Assembly (NCBI GenBank): GCA_029948255.1
Contig: JALIZF010001546.1
Span: 124,001-188,000 of the forward strand
Direction of reading: 5' to 3'
Source: Telmatactis stephensoni
Lineage: Eukaryota > Cnidaria > Anthozoa > Actiniaria > Isophelliidae
DNA length: 64,000 nt
The notes beneath the pieces are model-generated. The model was not told where the DNA came from. It did no database searches and saw nothing but the letters and a program-made list of their open reading frames with translations. Positions 8,505-21,900 of the stretch are shown here, in pieces. Every line of letters starts with the position of its first letter. Within the stretch, counting starts at the first letter, position 1. The position numbers and the translations under genes were made by a program.

Positions 8505-8905
8505 GTTCTCATACGAATCTACAATTGCATTTTTCAATAGAACTTTGAATTTTGATACGCTGGACGCATTTTTTCATCAACTGCATTCCAAGCTTTAGCA
8601 CTAGTGAACATCACTTTTGGAAGTGAGAATGAAATTCTCAAAGCAAGCCTGGTATTATAATTTTGCCTTTCATTCACAAGTTCAAAAAAGTTATCAAAAG
8701 ATTTTGGTACATTACCTGCCTTAAAATTATAAACAAAAATTGAATTGTAATAATTTACAAGATCATTAAACTTTACTGTTTGTTTGAGAAAGAGGCCTAG
8801 GGGTGTGGTCCTTATACCCAGGATATTAAACGATTTGCTTTCTTTTGGAGAATAATTAAGGGATCTATAGAGGAATATTATATATTACCCCATGTAACAA
8901 TCCCA
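8505..8905 (-). pseudogene. LINE reverse-transcriptase C-terminal fragment
   Basis: Minus-strand translation gives the tail of a CR1/L2/jockey-type ORF2. It includes FVYNFKAGNVPKSFDNFF and a NYNTRLALRIS segment, which matches the YNTR motif near the end of these proteins (compare [10 protein letters not shown] in the 17.8 kb copy). It is truncated at both ends and broken near 8530. An old 5'-truncated LINE copy. Confidence 0.6.
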
Positions 8906-9686
8906 TAGGTCAGAACAATTCTGTACTACAGAATCCATTGTCTGTGAACAGACTCTGATAAAGGGGAAGGGGAGGGGGGAGAGGAAAGGGAAGAGAGGTT
9001 TCTCAGAGCCTGTTCACAGGTTACAGAATCCAAAGTATTGCAAAACATTAATTTTATTCATATTACGTCAATTGCTGTAGTTCTGTGTTAAAAAATAAAT
9101 AAAATTATGAAAAGATTTTATCGTGTACTTTTGGAGTTTCTTTGTGAGGAAGATCAGCCGTTCCAGTGTTTTGCCTTCTCATGGTTTGCGCGCGCGTGCT
9201 TGAAATTATATGAAGCCACCTTAGGACTTGTTTTAATAGCCATTAGTAATTGCTAAGCTTTTAGTTGTGGTTTGGCTGTAAAGAATAACACTACTAGACT
9301 GATTTTGCATAACACGATGCGTCTTGAGAGAGGACGGCGCGCGCGCGGACGAATATTGTTTGAAATGATCCTTAGCTGACGTTGCCGACGTCAAGAAGAG
9401 GGCATACTTGTGTAATTGAGCTATCCAGTAGTCTATAATATCAAACTATCACCTACTGGAAATAAAGTTTGAACTTGCAACGTTTCGACTAGAGCCACTA
9501 GTCTTCAATCTTCTTCAAGAAGAGGGTGTGAAAGCAAGCGAAATGGCGTCCTACGTTATTTTAGTCATCTCACGTCCTGTTCTCACTTTCTGTTTGCTAA
9601 AATCAGCCTGCTGGCTAATTAGAGCCGTTACAAGACCAATTCAAATAAACCATTGGATGATTTGTCAAGCGCGTGCTTTATTCATT

Positions 9687-9984
9687 CTAACACTGATTAC
9701 AACTTTTCTTGCAGTTCGTCTTCATCCAGGAGGGGTTCTTTTGACACTCGCCGATCCCTGCCCAGTAACTGCAGTTTTTGTCCCCATCAACGCAACCTTT
9801 GAGCAAATTCAAATCATATTTTATTGCATGGATAATAACGGTTAATAACGGTTTAAAGAGAAGAGGTTTTTGCACTTACATTGATTACAGCTTTTCTTGC
9901 AATTGACAAGCATGTACTTAGGGTTTTTCTGACATTCTCCAATCCCTGCCCAGTAGGCACATTTGCTGTCGTTATCAACACAAT
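9687..9984 (-). other. Two tandem ShKT-domain exons of the astacin gene
   Basis: 9984-9880 and 9796-9687 each encode one ShKT domain with the same plan ([16 protein letters not shown], then NCKKSCNQ). They are similar enough to be a recent exon duplication. Both introns are phase 1. The second domain ends CNQC directly before the TAG stop, and the two domains abut so that two cysteines are adjacent at the join. Confidence 0.85.
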
Positions 9985-12900
9985 CTGAAATCAAAAGTGA
10001 AGGTTTCTCTCAAGCCCTAGTCAAACGGCATTTAGATGTCCTAGAAGCGTTGAGTGTGGCGAGGGTCACACAGGCCAGAATTAGTGGACATTTTGTGGTT
10101 TGAAATCTTCCATGCACTTGTATATTCTTATTAGAAAGGGCTGGTGTAACGTTTCCAATCCTTAATCCATTCCGTTAACAGTTACTTAAAAGTTTTCCAA
10201 AGCATAGACAATATAAGTAGAGAGATTTAGAGAAGTGTCTGGTTACCAATAGCAACCTCCCACACAAGGAAATTCAATTTACAGTGATGGACAATGCCAA
10301 CAATATATGACAAAGATATGTATTTTACCAACTCCTAACGAGGAAGGTCTTGGCAAGAGACCATAATGTTAAGAGAGCGAGACTGGTATTGATGTCTGTC
10401 CGTTGTTGGGGGCGCGTAAGGTTATTTTTAGTAACAGGAAGTTGACGCCATCGCGTGTCGCAGTAAGGTTTTATTTATAAAAAAAGTACTCTGGTGAAAC
10501 TCGGTTCGCTAACATCTTTTTTCGAGCGAAAATCAAATTTCACACATCAATGCAAGCCTCGCTCTCTTAGTACTATGGTCTCTTGGTCTTGGTCGTTTCT
10601 CGCTCATTGTACATCAAATGATATGAACATGATGCTACTATATTCTAGCAAATCACTGCGATCCATGCTGAGCAGAAGAAAGTGAATTTGACTTACCAGC
10701 TCCTCCTCCACCACCACCACCACCACCACCGCCGCCGCCGCTACACTTGTACAGGAGGTTCATCTGTTGGATGTCAATCTTACTAAGTCCGTTACGCTGA
10801 CCAATAGTCACCTAGGTCATCAAATAAAACAATCATTTCCACTTCACCTTGATAAATACATGCTTTGCATTTCTATGAGCATTACACTAGGCTGACAAGC
10901 ATATGACTAAGAACCCATCCAAACACGGGTTGTAGGAGAATCATGGTTTCGTGACGGGTGAAATGTTTGTTGTTGAACGAGATAATTCATTAATTACACA
11001 TTTTGGTGTCTCTTTCTTTACTCTGTGAATCGGAAATTAAGATCTCTTACAGATAAAGCATGAATAACTTCCTTTATTTTCTTTCGATACACTGGCCTCT
11101 GTTTACCCCCATCTTTGATCAACGGAAAACAGGCAGTCAGGCAGTCAGCATACTGTCCTTGATGTCAGATAGTGACGCGTCATCTCCATATTAGGAAACC
11201 ACCCTGTCTTCTTAATCTAAAATCTGAAACCATGCTGAAACGAGGCTCTTAAAATGACGTGTAACAACTGGCATCGAACTGAAAACAATTCAAAGTGTCA
11301 CGTCCATGCAATACGAAAAGGCCAATGGCTGAAAAAGGTGAACTGCCCACTTAGTTCCTACCTGTATTTTAGCGTGATGAATTCAATTTATTGCTAGGTG
11401 ACCAGGCCTCTTTATAGTGCGAGTCGCCAGAGGGAGATGAATGACGAGTTTTCCTAGATCAAAGATGGCGGGTTGACAGAGGCTAATTTATCGAAACAAA
11501 AGATGTGAATTATGCTTTATCTGTAAGATATTTAGATTTTCGATTCATATAGTAAAGAAAGAAGCATCATGAAAATGTATAAGTAGTGAATCATTTCGTT
11601 CAACAACACTGAAACATTTCACCCGTCATCCTACAGCCCGTTGTTCAAATGCCAATATGTTGTTTTAAACACGTCGCAAAGAAGATTATGGGCTACAAAA
11701 CACGTTATGAAAACAGTACGATAGGTAAAGGCGTTGCGCATGTGCAAACGAAACAAACACCGCCCATCAAACATGTCCAAACGTGGAAAGGTTTGCCACC
11801 AATCGGAGTTATAAATCCTTATATATAGGGATGTCTTGTTCCTAACAGGAAGAAAAGCAAGCGAATCATTTTTGTAGCAATACTGTTGTAATTATAATAA
11901 TTGAGTGATTGAATACCCCTTGTTGTTTAGGTGCGATTGTAATTCGTCCATTAATACCGAATGCAGTCGCGCCATAGTGCATAACACTTCCATAATCGTA
12001 GGGAGTGTTGAGTGAGTCAATCGTTGATCGAGGATACTTGTTGAAATTGTAGTCCATTCCTAAAACAAAGAAAAAGAACCCAAAACTCCCATTTATGCTG
12101 CGAGGAAGCCGCTAAATAAATAAGGAATTCATATCATTACAAGTCACAACACGAGAAACAAAATCTGGCTGGTGGATTTTGATTTCATGTCGATTACATC
12201 ATGAGCGATAGGGGGCGTGAAGCTAATGTCCGAGATAATTATTTCTTACCTCAGTGTTAACATTGAACAAATCATAATACACATAAATTGAAAGCATTTT
12301 TATTGTCCTCTACTTTTATCCTTCCCCTGTCTCCTCATTTAATTTTAGCTAAAAAATTCTATGAAAACATTGACTCCGGGTTCGTTTTAGCCACAGCTTG
12401 ACAAATACTTATCCACTCATTTGAATGGGCTTGACCGATCTTATGCAAGGATCAATTTGGCTTTAGAAAAGGTTATTCAACTTCATTTGTCCTCATTGAA
12501 TTACATGATAAAATTTCAGCCGCACTCGATAAAAAAGAATTTGCTGTAGGAATATTTATGGATCTATCGAAAGCTTTCGACACAGTAAACTATGAAATCC
12601 TTTTCTAAAAATTAAGGCATTATGGAATTGGAGAAAAATCTTAAGACTGGATAAAGAGTTATCTATCTAACAGATATCAATTTGTAAATTTTAACAACAC
12701 CTTTTCATCCTTTGCGCCGATCCACTGTGCATGGGTGCCACAGGGGTCTATTTTAGGACCATTGTGGTTCTTAATTTATATTAATGACATTGGTAATGTT
12801 TTGTCTTTACGTGGCCAAACGTATCTTATTTGCTGATGATACTAACTTCTTTTTCTCACACAATATCACATAAGGATCCGGTTTATCTTAATAAATTACT

Positions 12901-15900
12901 AAACCAAAGAAATAAAGAAATTCTCACAATGTCTCGGTAACAAACAAATTATCACTGATATAACAAAATTTATACTTTTCAAACCTCGACAAAAACAAGT
13001 TCCTGTGGAGTTTAAAATAGTCATAAACAACAAAGAAATTGATCAATTCAGTGGAAGAAACGATTTTTCTAGGAATCATTCTAGATGAACACCTGTCTTG
13101 GAAGTCTCACGTAGCTCATGTTGCAAATAAAATTTCAATTGAAATCGATTAAAATAATTCACAAATCAAGTTTTTTTCTACAAAAATCCTCACTATGTAC
13201 TCTATACTTTTCCATGGTTTACCCTTACTTACAATACTGTAATCTTGTAAAGACTGGGAAAGTACGTATCCAGCTAATCTTTCACGACTAGTGACTTTAC
13301 AAAAACGAATTGTCAGGATCATTCATAAGATTGATTTTGTGCCCATACTGATCCAATATTCAATTATACATTTGTATCTAATGAAAGTTCCATGATATCC
13401 GAAAGCTACAAATAGGTCAATTTATGTTTTCCTATACAAACAATTGTCTTCCAAAAAAAATCCAAGACATGTTTACTTTGAACAACCAAATCCACAACTA
13501 CAATACTAGAACAAGACGGCTAATCGGTTTTGAACAGCGAGTTGACTGACATGACGAATATTCGTTTTCTGTTGCTTAGGTGGAATAGGAATTCGACGCC
13601 ACCAGAAACTACAGCACTGGCCACCAAATGCGTAAGCATGACGGACGTTGAACTCAAACCACTACAAGCGAGAGCTTTGCCTTAACAAAATATAATAGCG
13701 GCCCTCGTGTCAGTCAAACTGAAACGTCATGTTTGTTTGAAGTTATTGTTTATGGAAGACGTGAAAAAAGAACGTCTAAAAAGTAGAGTAACATAAAGTT
13801 CACACGGAAGAGTACTTCTGCTAGATAGCTTTTTCTATCGAGCATATTTATGACTGATTAGAAGAAATAAGTTAATATTTTTACCCCGGGACGGGAGAGC
13901 AATATTTGTTTCTTACCAGGTTGATTCGAAAGCTTTTGAAATGCTTATTGTCTTTATGCGATTGACTGTATCACAGCAAGCAATATTGAAAACTTGCTCA
14001 TGTACACGGCAAAAAATACAATTTTTTTCCTTTTTGTGAAAAGATTGAATAATATAAGAGTGAACAAGTTGGGCTACCTGTGATCACAACGTCTTATAAT
14101 TGATTAGGCAATAAATGTGAATATTTTCATCGAATATCGAACAAATTTATACAGCTAGAAGATGGAGGACAATGACAGATATTCAATTTATGTGTTTAAG
14201 GATAAATCTAACGCGAATGCTTATAAGTGAGGGTTATCGGCCTGAAGCGAGGGGTTATGTGATTTATTCACCGAGGGCGAAGCCCGCAGGTGAATAAATC
14301 ACATAACCACGAGCTGAAGGCCGATAACTGACTTATTTTTACATTGGTGAGGTTTTCGAAAATACAAATTTTATTAACGTCTAAAACAGAGAAATTTGTG
14401 TTGCTGAATTATGCCAGTTCATGTCAGAAACATGCGCATTAAACCATACCAAATGCATCCCACACGTGTAAAAGTGTGTTTAGGTCATATGCATTGGGTA
14501 TCAACTTTGTGTTCTGTTTCCAACCGGGTCTTGCAGGAGTCTTTAATAAAGCCGTGTAAAGACTATCGGTTCCATGACTTGCAATACCAATGCGAGGGGA
14601 ATATACATTAGTATGCAAGGGGAATATACCATATTCCCCTTGCATACTGATATATATTCCCCTTGCATTAAAATTAGCTCTTTGTTCTACTGCGAAGAAC
14701 AAACAAAACCGAACCAATGTGAAAATAAGATCGGATTCACGTCTGCTATCGCCACTCATGATTACATGTCGGACCACTGACAAAAGCTGCTTGACTAGTG
14801 AGATTGCTATTAACCTGCATAGCTGGCTTCAAAGGCGGAGTGGATTGAAGGGTAGTACGTAACGCAGGCTGTGATATTTAATCAGTCATTTTTATCCTTA
14901 CCACTAGGACCCTTTAAAAGAATATGAGCCAAAAGATTAAAACAAGATTGTAATTAATAAATACCTTTTTGAATGTTGTCCCAATAAATTGTGACATAAT
15001 TGTCACGGTCAGGGCGTGACTGCTCGTGATAAAAGCCAAGAGCGTGACCTGCAAAAAAATAAAAAAACTTAAAAGAAATTACAGACGATATAACAGATAG
15101 AGCTATTCACACACACTCCTCCACCTGCATATACATTTAAAATATAGCTATTTCAATTAACGTTGTCGCTGAAAAAAAGCCTAAAGGCTAAAGCTTTTCA
15201 AATATCTTTTGTGTACTAACAAACTTCTCCGTAGGCTATCTGAGAAATTAAGGAATATGTGTCCAAGTTGTAGAATTTGCAAGCATACAGTGAGTTTTTT
15301 ATTGTAATGATGTCACGGTTTTGAAAAATTTTTCATGATTCCGCTCTCAAAGCTTTAGGCTTTAGGCTTTTTTCAGCGACAACGTTAATTGAATCAGCTA
15401 TATATTCTAAATACCTAACTCCCGAGACACCGCTTTTTTGTTCGTTTGTGTATTGTTTGTTTGTTTGTTTGTTTTTGGTTTTGCGGTTTTGCGGTTTTGC
15501 TTTTTGTTTTCTTTTTTAACAGAGGGAGGGAAACCGGAGAACCCAGAGAAATACACTTGAATCCAGAAAGAGGACGAACGAACGAACTCACATGAAAGGA
15601 GATCGTCAATATTTTCTTCGTGAATATCACTAGAGAGATCCAGAGAAAAGGACTAATTATTCGGATTTAATTTCGTATAGGAAGTTATATGGTTTCGAGT
15701 GCAATTTGGAATAATTAAATAAACGAGTGCCTTTTCAAAGAGTTAAAATTAAATAGATAAATTTGGGGTTGCTCATCACCCTTCCTTGCAGCCAAGTGCT
15801 GAATTACAAAGGGATCGAGTCGAAGGTATACAAGGGCGAAAAAATTTAAAAGTGTCGTTCTTTCTTTAGATTCATTATACATGGCGCTTTTGATTCATTA

Positions 15901-18900
15901 CCGTAAGACACGTAGTTACCGTAGTTACACGTTTACACATTTACATACAAATTTACATACAGACACATGGGACAAGAACAAAGTCAAGCCACATGTGATG
16001 CCCCTAGCGGGAATCGAACTCGGTGACAGACTGGCGTTCTCACCGCTCGGCCACCCTTGCTTCACTGAGTTAAAAATTGCCGTTAGGCGATTGTAATTTG
16101 AGGTTTTGCTTTTCACAATCTCACTAGTTCAAGTTTATTTCAAATTGCACCATATGATTTCCTGTTAAAAATACACATGAAATATTCATAGCAACAAATC
16201 TTGGGCTCAGGTTTTCTGTGCAAAAGAGCAAGGATCAAAGAGAAACTCTGAGCGCGCGCTCGATGACGTGTGATGCGTGGGTTAGCAGCAAATTTCATTC
16301 AAAAACACACTCACACTCAAAACAAAATCCTCAACTTTTTCGCATTTACATTGCACTCGTTGCTTTGGGACCCAAATGCATAGCTTTTGTGCTTCGTAGT
16401 GTGAACAACACCAGAACTGAGAGCACTTTGATTTCCACGCTGTTTTTCAAATTTGCACTAAATCAGTTCCTATTTTCTACACTCAATTTCCTTCCTTGAA
16501 ACAACACTGCTTTCAGCCAATCAGCATCGATTAATTTTTCATGTGTACTATTAACAAGGAAACCAAACAGCACTCGCCCAACAGTTTTCTCTGCCAACCC
16601 ATGATGCCCAAGGAATAAAGTTCTATCCGTACCAAGCTCATGCGCGACAATTGCTGGTGACCAGCAGCCAGAAGCTAAACTGAGATACTGTAGCCTGCCT
16701 TGTGTACCGACCTCAGAGGAACATCTGTAAAGAAATGTAGAAGTTACTGTAGATCTAGTGTGGAATATTTATTGGTAAGACCGTTGGCTTTAGCCAAAAT
16801 AAGGCTAGAGATAGAAAGGCATCACTACATAGTGCAATAGTACAATTGGCATTTGCCTATATACATCTTTTGGAAAGTGCAAAATCTAGAATTTTGATAT
16901 ACAATAACATCAAGCTACCTGAGAAACTTGATTATTCGAACAAAATGAAATATTTTATGACAGTTTAACTAAAAATATTCAAGCTTTCAATTGTAAGAGT
17001 CCTTACCCTTGCCCTTGGTGAAAGTACACATAGGCTGACTCTGTTGTTCGCTTTTTAAATCTGATGCAAGTGTTGTCTGTCCACATTTTCATTCCACTTT
17101 CGATGGCATTCCTTGCTCGACTTTCCCTTGCTGTTGAGGAATTAATAACATAGCCTAATAAATTTCTGCAATTTGATTGGCTGAGAGGAGTGGTACAGTT
17201 ATATTTCAGCTTAAGAGTGTACCGACATAAAAAAATTGCCCGTTGCTAGGGAAATTTGCAAATGCTCCAAAATGCCTCCATATTGTCAAACCACTTTCAT
17301 ATTTGATAGCTTGTCTTCCATGATAGAACTTTCACGTAGTGTCATTGCTAGAGAAAAGTGCAATAATTTTGTACAGCAATGCATATCGGAGAATTTGAAA
17401 TAGATTAAATAGATCTTGAGACCAAGGTGCATAAAACCAAGCATGACGTTTTTTAATAAAAGCCCTCTAAGAGGACATGTGGTTACTGGTCAAATGATTT
17501 AGATTTCAGATTTATTTATTCATTTCTCTTTACAGAATATATTTACAAAAACATTCCAATGGCCTGCAAATAGTGAGAACTAATCGAGGCAGGCCAGTGG
17601 ATTACAATTCATGAAATATGAAAGAGACAATACATAGAAAACATTAGTTCAAAATATAAAATTGTATTAATATAATTATAAAATTAAATATATCTTAGAG
17701 AAATGTACTTTTTGGGGAGGGAGGGGAGAAGGAAGAAAAAACTACGGTTGCAATTTTTCATCATGACATGAAGGGTTCTGAGAAAAGAAGAGAACTTAAG
17801 ACAAATAATCAGGGAAAATCTGTATAGCTCTCTCGATTTCAAAATAGCTCTCCTCGTTTTGCAATATGGAAAAGAGTGAGTTTCTTATCTTTTTCTTAAA
17901 TATGAATTTGGAACTATTCCTGATGGAACATGGAAGTGAGTTCCACAATCTTACACCAACCCTAGAAAAAGAATTGAATTGAGCATTCAGTCGCGCTGAC
18001 TGAGTATATAATTTATTAGCAGCCGAAGAACGAGTATTATATGAGTGAATATCTCTTACTGGTACAAATAATTTGCATAAGTTTTTGGGGCAATTCTCGT
18101 TGACAACATCATGTATAAGATTTGCAACTGATTGGCAATACATAATATTTAATGGAGGAATATTTGATTTAATAAAGAGAGGAATGGCACTTTCTCTTCG
18201 GTTAGCAAAAAAGATAAGTCTGAGGACACGTTTTTGCAAAATCAGAAGTTTGTTAAGTAGCGATTTTGACGCTTGACCCCAAGCACAGATACCATAATTC
18301 AAGTAAGGATAGATCAGTGACCAGTACAAAGTGATTAGAGTGTCTTGAGGAACAAAATGTCTTAATTTAGCAAAAAGTCCAACTGTTTTACTGATTTTTG
18401 CACTAATATAATCAATTTGATGTTTCCAGGAGAGATGGCTATCGATCAATATGCCTAGATATTTGACGTATTCTTTATTTTCTAAATAAATATATTGACC
18501 TGTTGCATTATCAAAAACTTTGATTTTTATTAGCGAAGCAATTTTTTTCTGATATGGTCGGAAAATGACAAAATTTGATTTTTTAATATTCAAAGTTAAT
18601 TTGTTTGCAGTCAACCAGTCACACAAATTTGTCAGTTCATTATTAACTGTCGATTCCAGAGTTTTTAAATCTTTGTTTGCATAAAGTAGATTAGTGTCAT
18701 CAGCAAAAAGGAAAAATTTCATTTTAGTAGAAGCTTTTACAATATCATTTATGTACAAAAGGAAATGATAAATAAACAAGCAAAGCAATTAAACTAAACA
18801 AAGAAACCAACAAAAATAAATAGAAAAGAAAGAAAGAATGCTTTCGAGAAAAAAATAATTATAATTTTTCTGTCGATATGGAGTCTACGAGAATGATGAA

Positions 18901-21900
18901 AGTGCTCCAAAAAGTCCTCCAAATTGTATATTACAAAGAAGAAAATGACAAACTAGGCAAACCACAACTTTCTATTCCTCAACGTTTTGAGGTTACTGAA
19001 GAAACAGAACAGTCTTTGTAGTCACATCTGGACTCATTGGCTCTTTGTTAAATGACTAATTAAATTCGAAAATAATTTTCACATGTATTTCACATCTTTT
19101 TTACATATTTCTCCCAGTAGTCTAGTGACAGGTAAAATAAAACATTGTCTACTTTAAGTAGACAATGTTTTATACCAATACTGATCCAAACAAACACAAG
19201 CCACATGGAAAAACGAGTCTGCTTGACCTTTTGGTTAGCGGTATCGATGGCCAATGCCGAGTGTGTTCGTAGACTCCATATTTATTGAAAACTTCTAAGA
19301 TTTTTTCATCGACAGGAAATATCTGATGAAATTATAACAACCGCTGTTTAAAAAAGGTAGATATTTCTTAGAATATTTCATATTTTCGTCGTGAAAAATG
19401 ATTAAAATGAGTCAAGTAATCTTCGAGCCAATTCCGTATGTATTTCGTTCTCTCTTCGTGAACAACTTCGGCAAATCCGAATTACTTACACACTTACACA
19501 CTTACACACTTACACACTTACTTACACACACGATGACATAATGGTACTGGCTTGTATACAAGCCAGTAACCACAAAAATCGTTTCCAAATAACTAGTTTT
19601 ATGATTTTTTGAACATTACAAATGAACGAGTAATGCAAATAGCTTCCTTATTTCTTAATTTTACGCCAATCTCATGTTTGGCTTTGAAGAGAAGACTGTA
19701 AAGGATATCAATATCAAAGAAACAGTTTGTTTTGATGATATCCGTCACAGATTATAGCTTTTTAAAGAAACCTACAGTGAAATTTCCCGCGCATGTGCAA
19801 CAATAACAATAACCAGTGGTTTTTGTCGGGCGCGCGTCGTCCTACCGGAAGTCAATTGTTTTCCCGCCAAAAACGCGCGCCCGCTAAAAAAACTATCATG
19901 CATAGCAACAACGTTGCATAGCAACGGAATATGTCAGTACACCCTTAATAGACCTTAAAAGCTTTTACATAATATACGCAATGCATTGTGGGACAAAGTT
20001 GGGGTCAAAACAAAATGGTGCCAATGTTGGAGAGCAGAAAAGGTTGTAAAATGTCTAGTTTTTCAAAGATTTTCTTTCCTAATTCCACTCGGGAATAGTG
20101 GAAATAGGCCATATGCACTAATTGGTCACGTGACCCTAGCTCCCCTAAATCAAGGGCACTGTCAAAATGAACGTCAGAAATAGGAAGAGTACCTCGATAT
20201 TAGCAAAAATGCAAATTTTCAGCTTATAAGATGTAATACAGGCGAAATGACAGTAAATTTAAGATGGGATAGTTTCTTAAGATTCGTTTGGAAAAACGCA
20301 TTGGATGGCAAGCTCGTGCCATCCAACGCGCTTTTCCAGACGAATCTTGAGAAAATATCTATTCTTAAATTTACTGTCATTTTTTCTCTTATTCATCTTA
20401 TAAACTGAAACTTTGCACTTTTACTGATATCCAAGTGCTCTTTCATTTTTTGGAGTTCATTTTGATGGTGCTGTTTGATTTAGGGGAGATAGGGTCACGT
20501 GACCTGTTAGTGCATATATTAATTAGAGTTTTAGTGTCTGTGTTTTAAAGAACCAAACTAATGAATTTCTTGGGTTTTACAGGCTGTCAAAGGATAGTGC
20601 ATCAACGAAATAGAGTAGGTCTTTATGCATCAAATTATGTAAGGACAAAATACGAAAATGATCGACTTTTAAGTTGGGTATAGAAAAGACGTCTATGCAG
20701 ATTCAGCGATTATTTCTTGGTAAAAAGAAGAGCCACATATTATTGGAAAAATAAATGGTTTGCCATGTTGAACTTACGTCATGTTACGTGGAATCAAGCT
20801 GACATACGCATTCCAGTTATACGAAACAAGCCAAGCTGATAGAAGCTCCAACAATTCAGCACTTCCAAAATCTGTAAGTTTGACGATTGCAAAATTGAGC
20901 TACACTGTTTGTCAGCCAGCCAAAGACTCTGCCAAGCGTAACGCTGAATCACAAGCTTGAAGATCCCGAAGCGCTAGGCCCATAACTGACTTTGAAACTT
21001 TAAAACACAGCTATAAAAACTGTAGTTAACTTTAACCATTTTCAAATGAAATTAGGAAATAAAATCTTTGAAAAACTAGCCATTTTTCAACATTTCTGCT
21101 TGAAAACTTTGGTGCCATTTCGTTTTGACCTCAACTTTATCCCACAATGCATTGCGTATGACGTAAAAGTAATACATGAAAGTGAAAGGTTGTCACTTAT
21201 CACCTCAACTTCGCGGCTGGTTTTGATCGAAATTTTTAAAAAAATGAAGTTATATCATTATTAACAAATAATTACGCTTTACTAAAGAGATCATGACGCC
21301 AACATATTTTTACTGGAAAAATCCTCTGTCAAACATTTTCGTGCGTTTGGTTTTTTTACCCAACCCATCTGAGCGAAGCTGTTTTCTCTTTGCTTGACTG
21401 AGCACTTCTCGATGAGCTTTGGGTAGTTTTTCCCCCTCAAATATCGATCAATGGAGTTTCTGTAAGACGTTAGAGTATCTGGTTCGTATTCAGATCCATC
21501 GGTGATTTGCGAATTTCCAGTAGAAAATGTTTGACAAGAATGTTCAAGCGTTCTGGTTGTAGTGCTTCAATAATTGAACTCCCTTTACAGTACGGAGCTT
21601 GTGAAATAAAGTCCAAAAACGTCTTAATGTCCAACTCAGTCTTCTCTTGTGTTCTTGGGTTCTTTTGTGCCTCTATAAAATGCGTCAATATTTTCTTCTC
21701 AGAGAGAAGAAATCGTATTTGAAGTAGTTGAACTCGACGATGCAAACGCGCTAGCGGTTTCCCGCTCATTTCTCAGCTAATTATATATTCAAAACATATT
21801 GAATTTCATTGGCTGAATTCAAATTTTGAGCAATCTGATTGGTTGTTACATTTTATGAAATAGCGCTCTGTATTCATAGCAAATCCATGAAATACCGCTC

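Noticed and set aside
9453..9512. Hammerhead-like words (TGAAGACTAGTGGCTCTAGTC then GAAACG) on the minus strand
   Set aside because: A stem II-like hairpin followed by GAAAC is visible, and similar words end Penelope-like copies, but helices I and III and a cleavage site could not be placed.
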